From contig NC_011832.1 of the NCBI RefSeq assembly GCF_000021965.1, positions 1,922,001-1,986,000 on the forward strand: 64,000 nt of DNA, given 5' to 3'. The translations under genes were made by a program, and so were the position numbers. Shown one piece after another: positions 43,167 to 51,981 of the stretch. The stretch is from Methanosphaerula palustris E1-9c (GTDB lineage: Archaea; Halobacteriota; Methanomicrobia; Methanomicrobiales; Methanospirillaceae). Below the pieces are notes generated by a model. The model was not told where the DNA came from and made no database searches. It saw only the letters and a list, made by a program, of their open reading frames with translations. Position 1 is the stretch's first letter. Every line of letters begins with the position of its first letter.

Positions 43167-44192
43167 TCAATGCCGCTGATGATAGGTCTGCCAGATCTTG
43201 CAGGCCCCCTCGTGGCTGACCATGCAGGGGCCGACCGGCGTCCGGGGCGTACAGACCTTCCCGAAGAGGGCGCAGTCCGAGGGCTGGGCCACCCCCCGGA
43301 GCACACGGTCGCAGATACAGGCCGAGGGCTTGGTCACCTTCTTGTAGACTAGATCGAACTTCCGCTGGGCATCGTAGCCGGCGAACTCCTCCCGCAGTGT
43401 AAGCCCGGACTGCGGAATCACCGGGAACCCGCGCCACTCGACATCGCAGGCCTCGAAGACCTCGTACATCAGGTGCTGAGCCTTGACATTCCCCTCCCGG
43501 CTCACGGCACGGGGATAGGCATTCTCGACATCGGCCCGCCCCTCCTTCACCTGCCGGACGAGCATCAGCAGACCGAGCAGCACATCCTCGGCCTCGAAGC
43601 CGGCGACCACCTGCGGCACCGGGAACTGCTCGTACTCCTGGTAGCCCATCACCACGCAGACATGCCCCGGAAGGAGAAAACCGTCGATCTTCCCCTCACC
43701 CTGCGCGAGAAGCCATTTCATCGCCGGCGGCACCAGCCGGTGACAGGAGAGGATACTGAAGTTCTCCGGCGGTTTCGCCAGCAGGGTCGCGGCCACCGTC
43801 GGAGCCGTCGTCTCGAACCCCACCGAGATGAAGACCACCTCACGATCGGTCTGTTCGGCGATCTCCACCGCCTTGTGAACCCCCTGAACGATCCTGACAT
43901 CCCCGCCCGACGACTCCAGGGTCCCCTTCGACCCGGGCACCCGGATCAGGTCCCCGTAGGTGGCCACAATGCAGCCGCGTTCAGCCAGTTCCACCGCAGC
44001 ATCGATCTCCCCCTGGGGAGTGATACAGACCGGACAGCCGGGTCCCATCACGATCTTCAACCTCTCCGGAAGCACACTCCGGATCCCATGCCGGGCGATA
44101 GCAGCCTCATGCGTCCCGCAGATATGCATCAGCGAAATATCCCTGTCCACTGTCTGCCGCAGTGTTTCGACGATCTCCTTTCCAACAGCCAT
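43167..44192 (-). CDS. hypD: Hydrogenase maturation protein HypD
   Basis: HypD, with HypC, holds the Fe(CN)2CO unit during assembly of [NiFe]-hydrogenase active sites, which hydrogenotrophic methanogens need in quantity. The 341 residues are full length: LMHICGTHEAAIARHGIR, IVMGPGCPVCITP, VFISVGFETTAPTVAATLL, PGHVCVVMGYQEY and GGFEAEDVLLG-like VVAGFEAEDVLLG. The C-terminal [4Fe-4S] cysteines are in ACICDRVLRG, DCALFGKVCTP and GPCMVSHEGACKIW. No other hyp gene is adjacent. It is divergent from the mscS gene 45 bases away and starts at ATG 44190-44192. Confidence 0.97.
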   Translation of the reverse strand: MAVGKEIVETLRQTVDRDISLMHICGTHEAAIARHGIRSVLPERLKIVMGPGCPVCITPQGEIDAAVELAERGCIVATYGDLIRVPGSKGTLESSGGDVRIVQGVHKAVEIAEQTDREVVFISVGFETTAPTVAATLLAKPPENFSILSCHRLVPPAMKWLLAQGEGKIDGFLLPGHVCVVMGYQEYEQFPVPQVVAGFEAEDVLLGLLMLVRQVKEGRADVENAYPRAVSREGNVKAQHLMYEVFEACDVEWRGFPVIPQSGLTLREEFAGYDAQRKFDLVYKKVTKPSACICDRVLRGVAQPSDCALFGKVCTPRTPVGPCMVSHEGACKIWQTYHQRH

Positions 44193-44237
44193 GCGTACTC
44201 ATAAGTTTATACCTCCATCCCCAAAAGAGTACACGTT

Positions 44238-45272
44238 ATGCAGGACCAGATCATCCTCGCCATCGCCGTCGTTCTGGCCGGACTCTGTGCTGCCGTTATC
44301 ATCTACGAACTCGGGATTCGACTGCAACGCCGGCTCGCAACACTGCAGCACCCCTTCTTCTCCTTCAGCGACTCGATCCTGATCGCCCTCGGGAGACCGC
44401 TGATCGTGGCCGTCATCACCGTGACGATCTACGTGGCGCTCAAATACTTCACGCCCCTCCCCGACACCTACCTCTGGCTCCTCGACAGCCGGTATCTGAT
44501 CGCCGTCTATGTGCTCATCGGAGCCTGGATCGTCTCGAACTTCTCGCTCACCATCATCAAGAACTATGCGGCCTGGCAGGAAGCCCGTCCAGACCGGCAG
44601 GTCGACATGCGGTTTCTGGACCTGCTCAGACTCTCTGCACAGTACCTGATCTGGTTCATCGCCCTCCTCTTCATCCTCTCCTACCTCGACATCAACATCA
44701 CTCCCCTGCTGGCCGGGGCCGGAATCGCCGGACTGGCCGTCGCCCTGGCCGCCCAGGACCTCCTCTCGAACATGCTCGGGGGGGCCATCATCATGGTCGA
44801 CCGCCCCTTCACCCTCAACGACAAGGTGAAGATCGAACCATATACCGGCACCGTGATCAGAGTAGGAATCCGGTCGACACGGCTCAAGACCATAGAACAT
44901 CAGATCGTGACCATCCCCAATGCGAAGATCTCAGGGAATATCGTGGTCAACTACTCGGTCCCTGACGTCATGCAGAAGGTCAGGGTCAGGGTCCCGGTCC
45001 GGTATGGATCATCGATCGAGCAGACCAGAGAACACGTCAAAACAGTCGCCACCAGGGTTGCTGAAAAGGTGGCCGGCAACCGCACCGACCTTTCCCCCCC
45101 GGAGGTCTATCTGACCAACTTTATGAAGGATTACCTGATCTTTGAACTGGTCGTCTGCGGGCCCGACGAGATCGATCAGGGTGCTATCAAGGACCTGGTC
45201 TATTGTGAGATCGCAAAAGAAGGGGAGGGACTCCTGATCCCATTCCCGCCAGAACCAAGAGATCAGCCCTGA
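44238..45272 (+). CDS. MscS-family mechanosensitive channel
   Basis: This 344-residue membrane channel releases solutes on osmotic downshock. There are about five hydrophobic helices: two at the N-terminus, one near 90-110, then ISLL-type YLIWFIALLFILSYL and the pore-lining LLAGAGIAGLAVALAAQDLL (TM3). MscS beta-domain motifs follow: MLGGAIIMVDRPFTLNDKV, IGIRSTRLKTIEHQIVTIPN-like VGIRSTRLKTIEHQIVTIP, and SGNIVVNYS. The carboxy-terminal alpha/beta domain is complete. ATG 44238 is the first start. The stop is directly against the end of the convergent propeller gene. Confidence 0.94.
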   Translation: MQDQIILAIAVVLAGLCAAVIIYELGIRLQRRLATLQHPFFSFSDSILIALGRPLIVAVITVTIYVALKYFTPLPDTYLWLLDSRYLIAVYVLIGAWIVSNFSLTIIKNYAAWQEARPDRQVDMRFLDLLRLSAQYLIWFIALLFILSYLDINITPLLAGAGIAGLAVALAAQDLLSNMLGGAIIMVDRPFTLNDKVKIEPYTGTVIRVGIRSTRLKTIEHQIVTIPNAKISGNIVVNYSVPDVMQKVRVRVPVRYGSSIEQTREHVKTVATRVAEKVAGNRTDLSPPEVYLTNFMKDYLIFELVVCGPDEIDQGAIKDLVYCEIAKEGEGLLIPFPPEPRDQP

Positions 45273-46544
45273 TCAGAAGTTCGCACGCTGAGGATCAGCG
45301 ATCGCCTCTCTGCCCTGAACATTCCCCGAGATCTGTTCTGCAGAACGGAATGCATCCTTGATACCATAGATCAGGTACCGTCCGACCTGTTCCAAGAGCG
45401 AACCCTGAGACTGGGTCGGAACCATGGTCAGCGATGGCACTGTTGTACCCCGATCACTGACAGTAATTCCAGGAACCGGTACGATCGGCAGTGGAGAGAG
45501 AGAGGGAGTAGGCACCGTGGTCACCGTCGTCGGCGGCGCAAATGCCAGATGGTTATTTAAGGTACTATCAGGGTCCACATATCCCACATACCCGTTCGTC
45601 GTAAACCAGCACCTGCCTTCTGCGTCCATAAAGATCCGCTGCACATAGGAATCATCTCCGATTCCCTCACTCTTCTGATACCTGACCACGGCACGACCGT
45701 CCTGCCAGCCCACAAGCCCCCCGGGGGTTCCAATCCAGAGCATCCCGTCGGGTGAAGCCGCAACATCCGTGATCTCATGAATATCAGAGGCAAGGTCAGC
45801 AGGAGTGAGGATAGTCTGGTAGTGGCCGTCGGCAGAATAGTGGGCAATCATGCTCTGGTTGAATGCATACACACCGCCCAGCGGATCATACCTGACATGG
45901 TTCAGCCCGGTATACTTCTGCTCTGGATCGGAGACCCGTATGAACTGGACCGGGTCGGAATGATCGGGCACTTCCCAGAGTCCACCGTCAGCGGACGCCA
46001 GAATCAGAGCCCCGTTCTTCTCGTCCACCGCCATACTGTCCACCTCGTAACACCCGGGGCCATAATTTTTGAATGGTTGGAACCAGGTCCAGGCCCCATA
46101 GGCATAGCGGTACAGACCGGATGTCCCCACAGAAACCCACATCTCCTGATCCCACCGCTGGATATCATGGACACTCAGCGAGACGAAAGCCTGCGGATCA
46201 TCGAAGACCCTGTAGGTGACACCATCAAATCGCTGCATCCCATCAGGGTACCCCATCCAGAACCCTCCCTTATAATCATAGGCAAGGGCAACGACCATAT
46301 CGTCGAGGAGACCCTGAGTCCGGTTCACCCGGTTGGCATGATAGATCGTCCAGGTGCTGCCGTCAAAGGTAGAAATCCCATTATCTGTCGCCAGGATCAC
46401 CTGACCGTTCGGTCCGTCGACCATATCATAAACACGGTCTGAAGAGACCGAACCTGCACCTGGGGCGAAGAGATGCACTGCTCCAGAAACAGGTACGACC
46501 AAAAAAATAAAGATGATCAGAAGAAGTATCAGACCTCTTGACAC
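45273..46544 (-). CDS. Secreted beta-propeller (two-component regulator propeller type), coupled to che operon
   Basis: This 423-residue exported protein has the signal GLILLLIIFIFLVVPVSGAVH, then a propeller of sensor-type blades: PNGQVILATDNGISTFDGSTW, KGGFWMGYPDGMQRFDGVTY, DQEMWVSVGTSGLYRYA and GMLWIGTPGGLVGWQDGR (the last at about 280). A Thr/Pro linker and a short C-terminal helix follow. Such blades form the ligand-sensing part of hybrid kinases, but here there is no kinase or membrane anchor. The GTG start at 46542-46544 lies inside cheD (16-base overlap), so it is translated with the chemotaxis genes. A role as an external sensing or binding component is inference. Confidence 0.85.
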   Translation of the reverse strand: MSRGLILLLIIFIFLVVPVSGAVHLFAPGAGSVSSDRVYDMVDGPNGQVILATDNGISTFDGSTWTIYHANRVNRTQGLLDDMVVALAYDYKGGFWMGYPDGMQRFDGVTYRVFDDPQAFVSLSVHDIQRWDQEMWVSVGTSGLYRYAYGAWTWFQPFKNYGPGCYEVDSMAVDEKNGALILASADGGLWEVPDHSDPVQFIRVSDPEQKYTGLNHVRYDPLGGVYAFNQSMIAHYSADGHYQTILTPADLASDIHEITDVAASPDGMLWIGTPGGLVGWQDGRAVVRYQKSEGIGDDSYVQRIFMDAEGRCWFTTNGYVGYVDPDSTLNNHLAFAPPTTVTTVPTPSLSPLPIVPVPGITVSDRGTTVPSLTMVPTQSQGSLLEQVGRYLIYGIKDAFRSAEQISGNVQGREAIADPQRANF

Positions 46545-47023
46545 GTCCCATCCGCCTGCTTGATGTTGACCTTTCCATGTCCAGAGGGGTTGTACATCAC
46601 CGACCGCCCCACATTTCCACCGATCACTTCCCCGGTGATGCGGATCTTCCTCACCTGAAGACCCTCCTTGATCGCCTTGATATTCCGCTCCCCGATATTG
46701 AGGTTATTTCCAAAGAAGGCAAACATACTCGCCCCACCAACGAGTTTTGCAGTGATGTTCTGTGGCCGGCTTCCCTTTGCACAGAGCCCATCGAACAGCA
46801 GCGGAACTGCCGAATCTGCATATTTACCAGGACGGTCGGACCGACCATTACTCTCAGGGAGCATCACATGCGCCATAGCACCGATTCCACGGGTTTCATC
46901 GTGCAGAATGACCGCCACGCAGGAACCGAGCCCGATCGTCGCCTTCGGTTCCGTTCCGATATGGTACTCCCCGATCCCAATGATGATTGCAGACTCTTCA
47001 AAGAAATTCGATGCTCTCACCAT
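46529..47023 (-). CDS. cheD: Chemotaxis protein CheD
   Basis: CheD is a glutamine deamidase that modifies chemoreceptors and partners with CheC. The 164 residues contain TIGLGSCVAVILHDE with the catalytic Cys, GIGAMAHVMLPES with the catalytic His, KLVGGASMFAFFG, and IGERNIKAIKEGL. The C-terminal GGNVGRSVMYNPSGHGKVNIK is also standard. It starts at ATG 47021-47023, 18 bases after cheC, and overlaps the propeller gene. It is the last of the conserved che genes. Confidence 0.96.
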   Translation of the reverse strand: MVRASNFFEESAIIIGIGEYHIGTEPKATIGLGSCVAVILHDETRGIGAMAHVMLPESNGRSDRPGKYADSAVPLLFDGLCAKGSRPQNITAKLVGGASMFAFFGNNLNIGERNIKAIKEGLQVRKIRITGEVIGGNVGRSVMYNPSGHGKVNIKQADGTCQEV

Positions 47024-47041
47024 GGTTCACCTCCCCCCTGT

Positions 47042-47656
47042 TCACTGGACCGATCCCACAAGTTCCTGCAGGAGACGGAGGATGTCATTCAATGTCCGTG
47101 TATCAGGCATGAACAGAATATCAGATTTTATCCGATGCTCTTCACTATGCAGTTCGGTCTTAAATAGGATTACCTCGTTGACATCCGCATCCATCTGGGA
47201 GAGGATCGACTCGATCCCGGCATGAGCCATATCGATGGCCAGTGCAGGCGGTGACGGCATCATCACAATCCCAAGCAACTCTGCAGTCCCGTCGAGGAAG
47301 GCGGAGATCATGATATTGCCAATCTCCAGCAGTGCACTCCGGTCCATCTCATCGATCTCCCGCTCCATATCAGTCATACCAAGCATCGTATTGGTCAGAC
47401 GGAGGGCCGACTCCCGTGGAACCAGGAGGACGATATATCCCCCGGGTTCAAGCTCGCCCTGCAGGGAGAAGACCACCATGGCTACATATTCATCCCCGAT
47501 ATGATCACAGATATTTCCAATATCAACAACCTTGATCTCGGGCACACTCATCTCAATCTGAGACATCAGCATCTGAGAGAGTGTCGTGGCTGCATGTGCA
47601 GCACCGATGTTGCCAAGCTCTCTGATGGCATCCAGTTGTATATCTGTCAATAGCAT
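47042..47656 (-). CDS. cheC: CheY-P phosphatase CheC
   Basis: CheC dephosphorylates CheY and binds CheD. The 204 residues carry two copies of the phosphatase helix with Glu and Asn: DAIRELGNIGAAHAATTLSQ near the N-terminus and RSALLEIGNIMISAFLDGTA near the middle. In between is YVAMVVFSLQGELEPGGYIV. It starts at ATG 47654-47656, 14 bases after cheA. The arrangement cheA-cheC-cheD is the common archaeal order. Confidence 0.95.
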   Translation of the reverse strand: MLLTDIQLDAIRELGNIGAAHAATTLSQMLMSQIEMSVPEIKVVDIGNICDHIGDEYVAMVVFSLQGELEPGGYIVLLVPRESALRLTNTMLGMTDMEREIDEMDRSALLEIGNIMISAFLDGTAELLGIVMMPSPPALAIDMAHAGIESILSQMDADVNEVILFKTELHSEEHRIKSDILFMPDTRTLNDILRLLQELVGSVQ

Positions 47657-47670
47657 CTTATCATCTCCAC

Positions 47671-49629
47671 TTATACCATAGTATTTACATCGAGTACCGG
47701 CACGACGTCGCCATCACCGAGTATGGTGATCCCACTGACACCACGTGAACTTCCGATCAATCTGCTGAGTGGTTTGACCACAACCTCCTGCTGACCTTCG
47801 ACGGTATCGAGCGGAATTCCGCATTTTTTCTCCAGATACTGAATTACAAGGACGATATCACTGTTCCCTGGCTTGCCGAACATCTCATCGAGCCAGTAGA
47901 TGGGAAGAACCTCGTCCCGAAGGAGGATCGCCTCTCCACTCCCGATCTGATGGACAGACTTCATATCAAGGGTCGCAACCTCGACAATGCTGTTGATCGG
48001 AATCGCACATCGTCTGCCATTGATCCTGACAATCATCACCTGCACAATCGCCATCGTGGGCGGAAGAACCAGTTCAAATCGTGTCATCTTTCCAAGGACG
48101 GTCTTGACATTGACCGAACCCTTCAATGACTCGATCGCACTCTTCACCACATCGAGACCGACACCTCGCCCACTGATATCGGTGATCTTCTCAGCAGTAC
48201 TGAACCCTGGCTGGAAGAGGATATTGATCACCTCATCCTCGGTCAGAGCATCAGCGGCATCCCGGGTCATCAGCCCCTTCTGGACGGCCTTGCTGCGCAC
48301 ACGCTCCACATCAATCCCTGCCCCGTCATCGGTCAGTTCAATGATCACATTATCCCGGTCACGCCGGGCAGAGAGCCGGACCGTTCCGACCCGTTCCTTG
48401 CCCAGACGTTCCCTGGTCTCCGGGGACTCCAGGCCATGGTTGATCGCATTCCGTATCAGGTGAAGGAGCGGATCGCTCAATCCATCCATCACACTCCGGT
48501 CGAGTTCAGTCTCACCGCCCTCCATCAGGAACTCCACCTCTTTGCCGTCATATTTGGCAACATCCCGAACGACCCGGGGAAACCGGTTGAAGATCTGCTG
48601 GAGCGGGATCATTCTGATGTTCATCATCAGATTCTGCAGTTCAGAGACCGAACGCTCAACCACGCTGATCGCCTCGTCCATCTCCTTGATCTTGTACTGC
48701 TCGGCGATCTGTTTCATCCGCCCGCGGTTGATCACCAGATCTTCGACGAGGTTCATCATGTGATCGAGCTGCTGAATATCCACGCGGAGGTTTTTTATCT
48801 CCCGGTTCTTCTCATGGGTCTTGGGTTCCTCCTCTTCACGACCCTTTTTGACGGTGGAATCGGAAGTATCCGAGGAGGCTGGCACCGCCAGAGGGATCTC
48901 CTGCTCGACCACCTGAACAGACTGAACATCAGGTCCTTCAGCTGCGACCTTCAGAGAATCAGAGCCGGCGTCACTCTGAACCACCACCATGAGATCCACC
49001 CCGCAGTCCCCATCGTCGATAGCCGCCCGGGACGGTGTTGTCTCGATGATCGTCCCGAATGCCTCCAGACTCTGGATGACCAGAAGGGCCCTGATATCCT
49101 TCATCAGGCACTCTTCCTTCAGCGTCACCTGCACGGAATACACAGGAACGCCTTCCAAGATTTCCGGGGAATCCTCCGGTTCGCCGGAAGATCCTGCCTC
49201 AAGAATAGTGGCAGGAGCAGATGCCGCACCCTGAGAGGACGATGGTTTCAAACTGGCCCATCTCTTAAGAGAAGTGATCAATGGTGCAGCTTCAGCGTTT
49301 GCACCATCACCCCCGCCCTCGATATCATCGATCATATTTTCGATGACATCTGCGGCAGAGAGGAGAAGATCTGTCAGATCACTGCTGATCTGCAACGAAC
49401 CATTCCTGATGTTCTGGAAGATATCCTCCATGGAGTGGCAGAGGTGTTCAGGTTCATCAAATCCCATCGAAGCTGATGCTCCCTTGAGCGTGTGAACTGC
49501 CCGGAAGATCTCATCGATCGCATTGTCATCCACACCCTGTTCAAGGACCAGCAGCCCCTTTACCATATTCTCATGGTTTTCGCGAGACTCTGCGACGAAG
49601 AGTCCCCGATATGCTTCAAATTCTGACAA
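47671..49629 (-). CDS. cheA: Chemotaxis histidine kinase CheA
   Basis: CheA autophosphorylates in response to chemoreceptors and donates phosphate to CheY and CheB. The 652 residues contain the P1 HPt domain with phospho-His in AVHTLKGASASMGFD (about 45), a low-complexity P2 region, the P3 dimerisation helices (LVEDLVINRGRMKQIAEQ), the P4 HATPase (HLIRNAINHGLESPETRE near 396; ISGRGVGLDVVKSAIESLKG, split) and the C-terminal CheW-like P5. I start at TTG 49627-49629 (MSEFEAYRGLF), with GGGAGG five bases upstream, just after the cheB stop. Upstream ATGs lie inside cheB. No cheW gene is in the window. Confidence 0.96.
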   Translation of the reverse strand: MSEFEAYRGLFVAESRENHENMVKGLLVLEQGVDDNAIDEIFRAVHTLKGASASMGFDEPEHLCHSMEDIFQNIRNGSLQISSDLTDLLLSAADVIENMIDDIEGGGDGANAEAAPLITSLKRWASLKPSSSQGAASAPATILEAGSSGEPEDSPEILEGVPVYSVQVTLKEECLMKDIRALLVIQSLEAFGTIIETTPSRAAIDDGDCGVDLMVVVQSDAGSDSLKVAAEGPDVQSVQVVEQEIPLAVPASSDTSDSTVKKGREEEEPKTHEKNREIKNLRVDIQQLDHMMNLVEDLVINRGRMKQIAEQYKIKEMDEAISVVERSVSELQNLMMNIRMIPLQQIFNRFPRVVRDVAKYDGKEVEFLMEGGETELDRSVMDGLSDPLLHLIRNAINHGLESPETRERLGKERVGTVRLSARRDRDNVIIELTDDGAGIDVERVRSKAVQKGLMTRDAADALTEDEVINILFQPGFSTAEKITDISGRGVGLDVVKSAIESLKGSVNVKTVLGKMTRFELVLPPTMAIVQVMIVRINGRRCAIPINSIVEVATLDMKSVHQIGSGEAILLRDEVLPIYWLDEMFGKPGNSDIVLVIQYLEKKCGIPLDTVEGQQEVVVKPLSRLIGSSRGVSGITILGDGDVVPVLDVNTMV

Positions 49630-49639
49630 GCAATCCTCC

Positions 49640-50674
49640 CTATCCATCCATCTGTGATACAACCCGGACGATCTCTTTCGCCATTCTCTTGAGCGGTACA
49701 ACCTGATCGACTGCATTATGCTCGATAGCTGATCTGGCCATACCATAGACCAGGCAGTCTTCCTCTCTACAGATCAGCGATGTCCCGCCGGCTTTCTTGA
49801 TCGCGGCAGCCCCTTCCCCGGCATCATTGCCCATTCCAGAGAGGATCACAGAGACTGCATTCTTCCCAAAGACCGGAGCACCGGATATAAAGATCTTATC
49901 AATAGCCGGACGGACACCATGGAGCGGTGGTGCACTCGAATGGACCAGTCGACCGGTCCGTCTCCCATCACTGCTGATATTTCCCGTGATCACCGAATGA
50001 TACCCCGACTTGGAGACAAGAACCCGTCCCCGTTCTAGGGGATCGCCGGACTGTGACTCCCTGACCGGGATGGGGCAGATCCGATTGAACCGCTCGGCAA
50101 GAGCTGCAGTGAACCCGGGAGGCATATGCTGGGTTACCACCACCGCCGCAGGGAGATCGGCCGGCAGGTCGATCAACAGTTGATCGAGTTGCTGGGGGCC
50201 ACCTGCCGATGAACCGATCATCACGATCCTGGTCGCCAGCTCATTTCCCGTTCCACCCCTTGCAATCCTTTTGATCGGCGAAAAACGAAAAGTGAACATA
50301 TGTTTGACCTTTTCGATCAGATCGTCGCCGATCCCTCTGACATGGGTGATATCCTTGGGCTTGAGCATGAAGTCATCAGCCCCGAGTTGTATCGCGAGCC
50401 TGGTCATCTCAGCATCCTGTGACGTGAGCGAGGAGAGCATCAATGTTTTGGGCCGTTTCTCCCAGGTTCCGAGTTCCTTGAGCACCTCAAGCCCATTCAT
50501 CCTCGGCATCTCGATGTCGAGTGTGATCAGATCCGGATCAAGAGCCTTGATCTTTGCAAGAGCATCCACACCATCGACGGCTGTCCCTACAACCTCTATG
50601 GTAGAATCCTTTGTCAGAATATCTCTGATGACCGTGCGCATGAACACAGAGTCATCAACAACCAGAACACGCAT
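49640..50674 (-). CDS. cheB: Chemotaxis methylesterase CheB
   Basis: CheB demethylates (and deamidates) chemoreceptors when phosphorylated. The 344 residues have a receiver domain (VLVVDDSVFMRTVIRDIL; acceptor Asp in DPDLITLDIEMPRMNGLEVL) and a methylesterase domain with the catalytic triad: Ser in IGSSAGGPQQLDQLL, His in VTQHMPPGFTAAL, and Asp in LSGMGNDAGEGAAAIKKAGG. ATG 50672-50674 is five bases after cheY. The matching methyltransferase cheR is not in the window. Confidence 0.97.
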   Translation of the reverse strand: MRVLVVDDSVFMRTVIRDILTKDSTIEVVGTAVDGVDALAKIKALDPDLITLDIEMPRMNGLEVLKELGTWEKRPKTLMLSSLTSQDAEMTRLAIQLGADDFMLKPKDITHVRGIGDDLIEKVKHMFTFRFSPIKRIARGGTGNELATRIVMIGSSAGGPQQLDQLLIDLPADLPAAVVVTQHMPPGFTAALAERFNRICPIPVRESQSGDPLERGRVLVSKSGYHSVITGNISSDGRRTGRLVHSSAPPLHGVRPAIDKIFISGAPVFGKNAVSVILSGMGNDAGEGAAAIKKAGGTSLICREEDCLVYGMARSAIEHNAVDQVVPLKRMAKEIVRVVSQMDG

Positions 50675-50679
50675 TCAGA

Positions 50680-51042
50680 TCATGACGCCAGGACGTTCTT
50701 CACTTCTTCAAGTACCTTTGGGGCCTGGAACGGTTTGACAATATACCCTTTCGCCCCTGTCTTGATTGCGAGTTTCACCATCTGTTCCTGCCCAACTGCA
50801 GTACACATGACCACCCTGGCTGCCGGATCGAACTGTTTGATACCTTTCAGTGACTCGATACCATTCAACTTTGGCATCACCACATCCATGGTGACGAGGT
50901 CAGGTTTCAGCTCCTTATACTTCGCAATCCCCTCTTCCCCATCGGCCGCCTCGCCCACGATAGTATGGCCGCCTGAGAAGAGGATATTCTTGAGAAGCGT
51001 CCGCATGAACATTGTATCATCGACAATTAATATGCGTCCCAT
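50680..51042 (-). CDS. cheY: Chemotaxis response regulator CheY
   Basis: The 120-residue single receiver domain reads ILIVDDTMFMRTLLKNILF, with acceptor Asp in PDLVTMDVVMPKLNGIES, Thr in VVMCTAVGQEQMVKLAI and Lys in GYIVKPFQAPKVLEEVK. Phosphorylated archaeal CheY acts on the archaellum motor through CheF. It is the first gene of cheYBACD, preceded by its own TATA element at 51075-51080, which gives a very short leader. Confidence 0.96.
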   Translation of the reverse strand: MGRILIVDDTMFMRTLLKNILFSGGHTIVGEAADGEEGIAKYKELKPDLVTMDVVMPKLNGIESLKGIKQFDPAARVVMCTAVGQEQMVKLAIKTGAKGYIVKPFQAPKVLEEVKNVLAS

Positions 51043-51074
51043 TGAACACCAGGATAATACTTTGTTATAAGCAC

Positions 51075-51080
51075 TATATA
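51075..51080 (-). promoter_or_regulatory. TATA box of cheY operon
   Basis: TATATA (51080-51075 on the minus strand, within TATATAGTGC) lies about 33 bases before the cheY start. A start about 25 bases downstream would fall near 51050, leaving a leader of about eight bases. It separates the che operon from cheF and the arl genes. Confidence 0.55.
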
Positions 51081-51089
51081 GAAGTACTG

Positions 51090-51099
51090 AAAAAAAAAA
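51090..51099 (-). terminator. T10 run after cheF
   Basis: A run of ten T on the minus strand (51099-51090) follows the cheF stop by about 20 bases and precedes the cheY TATA box. It marks a probable end of the arl-cheF transcript. Confidence 0.55.
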
Positions 51100-51117
51100 C
51101 CCTCAATAGTAAAAGAT

Positions 51118-51918
51118 TTATTGTTTTGTCGCGTCAGAGATGTAGCGTATCCCCTTTGTGGTCAGTTTAACCTCTCTTCTGACCTCCACAACTTCAGCAA
51201 TATTCAGATTGATCAGTTTGTCATAGATCAAATCCAGTTTTTTATTGTTGATCGAGAGCATGTTGATGATCGCGGACGAATCCATGCCACTGTATACCAG
51301 CATCGCCACCTGTTGATCATACTCGTCCAGTTCATCACCACGCATATCCATCGACTTGGTGGCATCGGTCAGGAAGTTGAAGAGGGTCTGGAGGGTTGAG
51401 ACCGGACAGAGCACAAAACTGGTCACCACCTCACCGGCATCGACATGATCGATCTTGATCACATCAGTCTGTTTACCCTGGACATCGCGCTTGGTCAACT
51501 GAATATCAGCAACATCATTGAGGGGGATACTGACCTGTTTCTGGGCGCTATCGAACCAGATACCAGTCTTTACAACGATGATTGAGCCCTTCTCCCACTG
51601 TGCATCCTTGACCATCACCCCGCCCCTGATTGCAGGAGAGAGAAAGTATGCTGCAAGACGGTAGGCACTGCAACTACTCAGAATGAGCCGTTTCATTACC
51701 CGGAGAACCTTATCGACAGAGAGGATCGGAAGTGTCACATCAGGCGTATCACTGGTGCTGATGAGGAGCAGATTCTTCCTTTCTTCAAGGTTTATGATAT
51801 TTTTATAGAGCACTTCCCTATTCACCGGTTTGGGGATCACCAGGCGGTCCTCACCGATACCAATCTTTACGACCAACCACGTTCCATTATACTCAATCTT
51901 AACAGGTACTTCCTTCAT
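51118..51918 (-). CDS. cheF: Archaeal chemotaxis adaptor CheF
   Basis: CheF is an archaea-specific adaptor that binds phospho-CheY and the archaellum switch proteins. The 266 residues match the family: KIEYNGTWLVVKIGIGEDRL at the start, repeated PH-like sheets (GGVMVKDAQWEKGSIIVVKT; VSIPLNDVADIQLTKRDVQG), and the C-terminal winged-helix part (QQVAMLVYSGMDSSAIINML; VRREVKLTTKGIRYIS). ATG 51916-51918 follows GAGGG. It lies between the arl genes and the cheY operon, which fits its linking role. Confidence 0.9.
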   Translation of the reverse strand: MKEVPVKIEYNGTWLVVKIGIGEDRLVIPKPVNREVLYKNIINLEERKNLLLISTSDTPDVTLPILSVDKVLRVMKRLILSSCSAYRLAAYFLSPAIRGGVMVKDAQWEKGSIIVVKTGIWFDSAQKQVSIPLNDVADIQLTKRDVQGKQTDVIKIDHVDAGEVVTSFVLCPVSTLQTLFNFLTDATKSMDMRGDELDEYDQQVAMLVYSGMDSSAIINMLSINNKKLDLIYDKLINLNIAEVVEVRREVKLTTKGIRYISDATKQ

Positions 51919-51981
51919 AAACCCTCATTTTTTTAGATTATTAATCCCCTCTGCGATAAAAAGGACCGCCATTGACCGTGA

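Noticed and set aside
48436-49476. 346-codon plus-strand frame opposite cheA
   Set aside because: Antisense shadow of the clearly assigned kinase gene.
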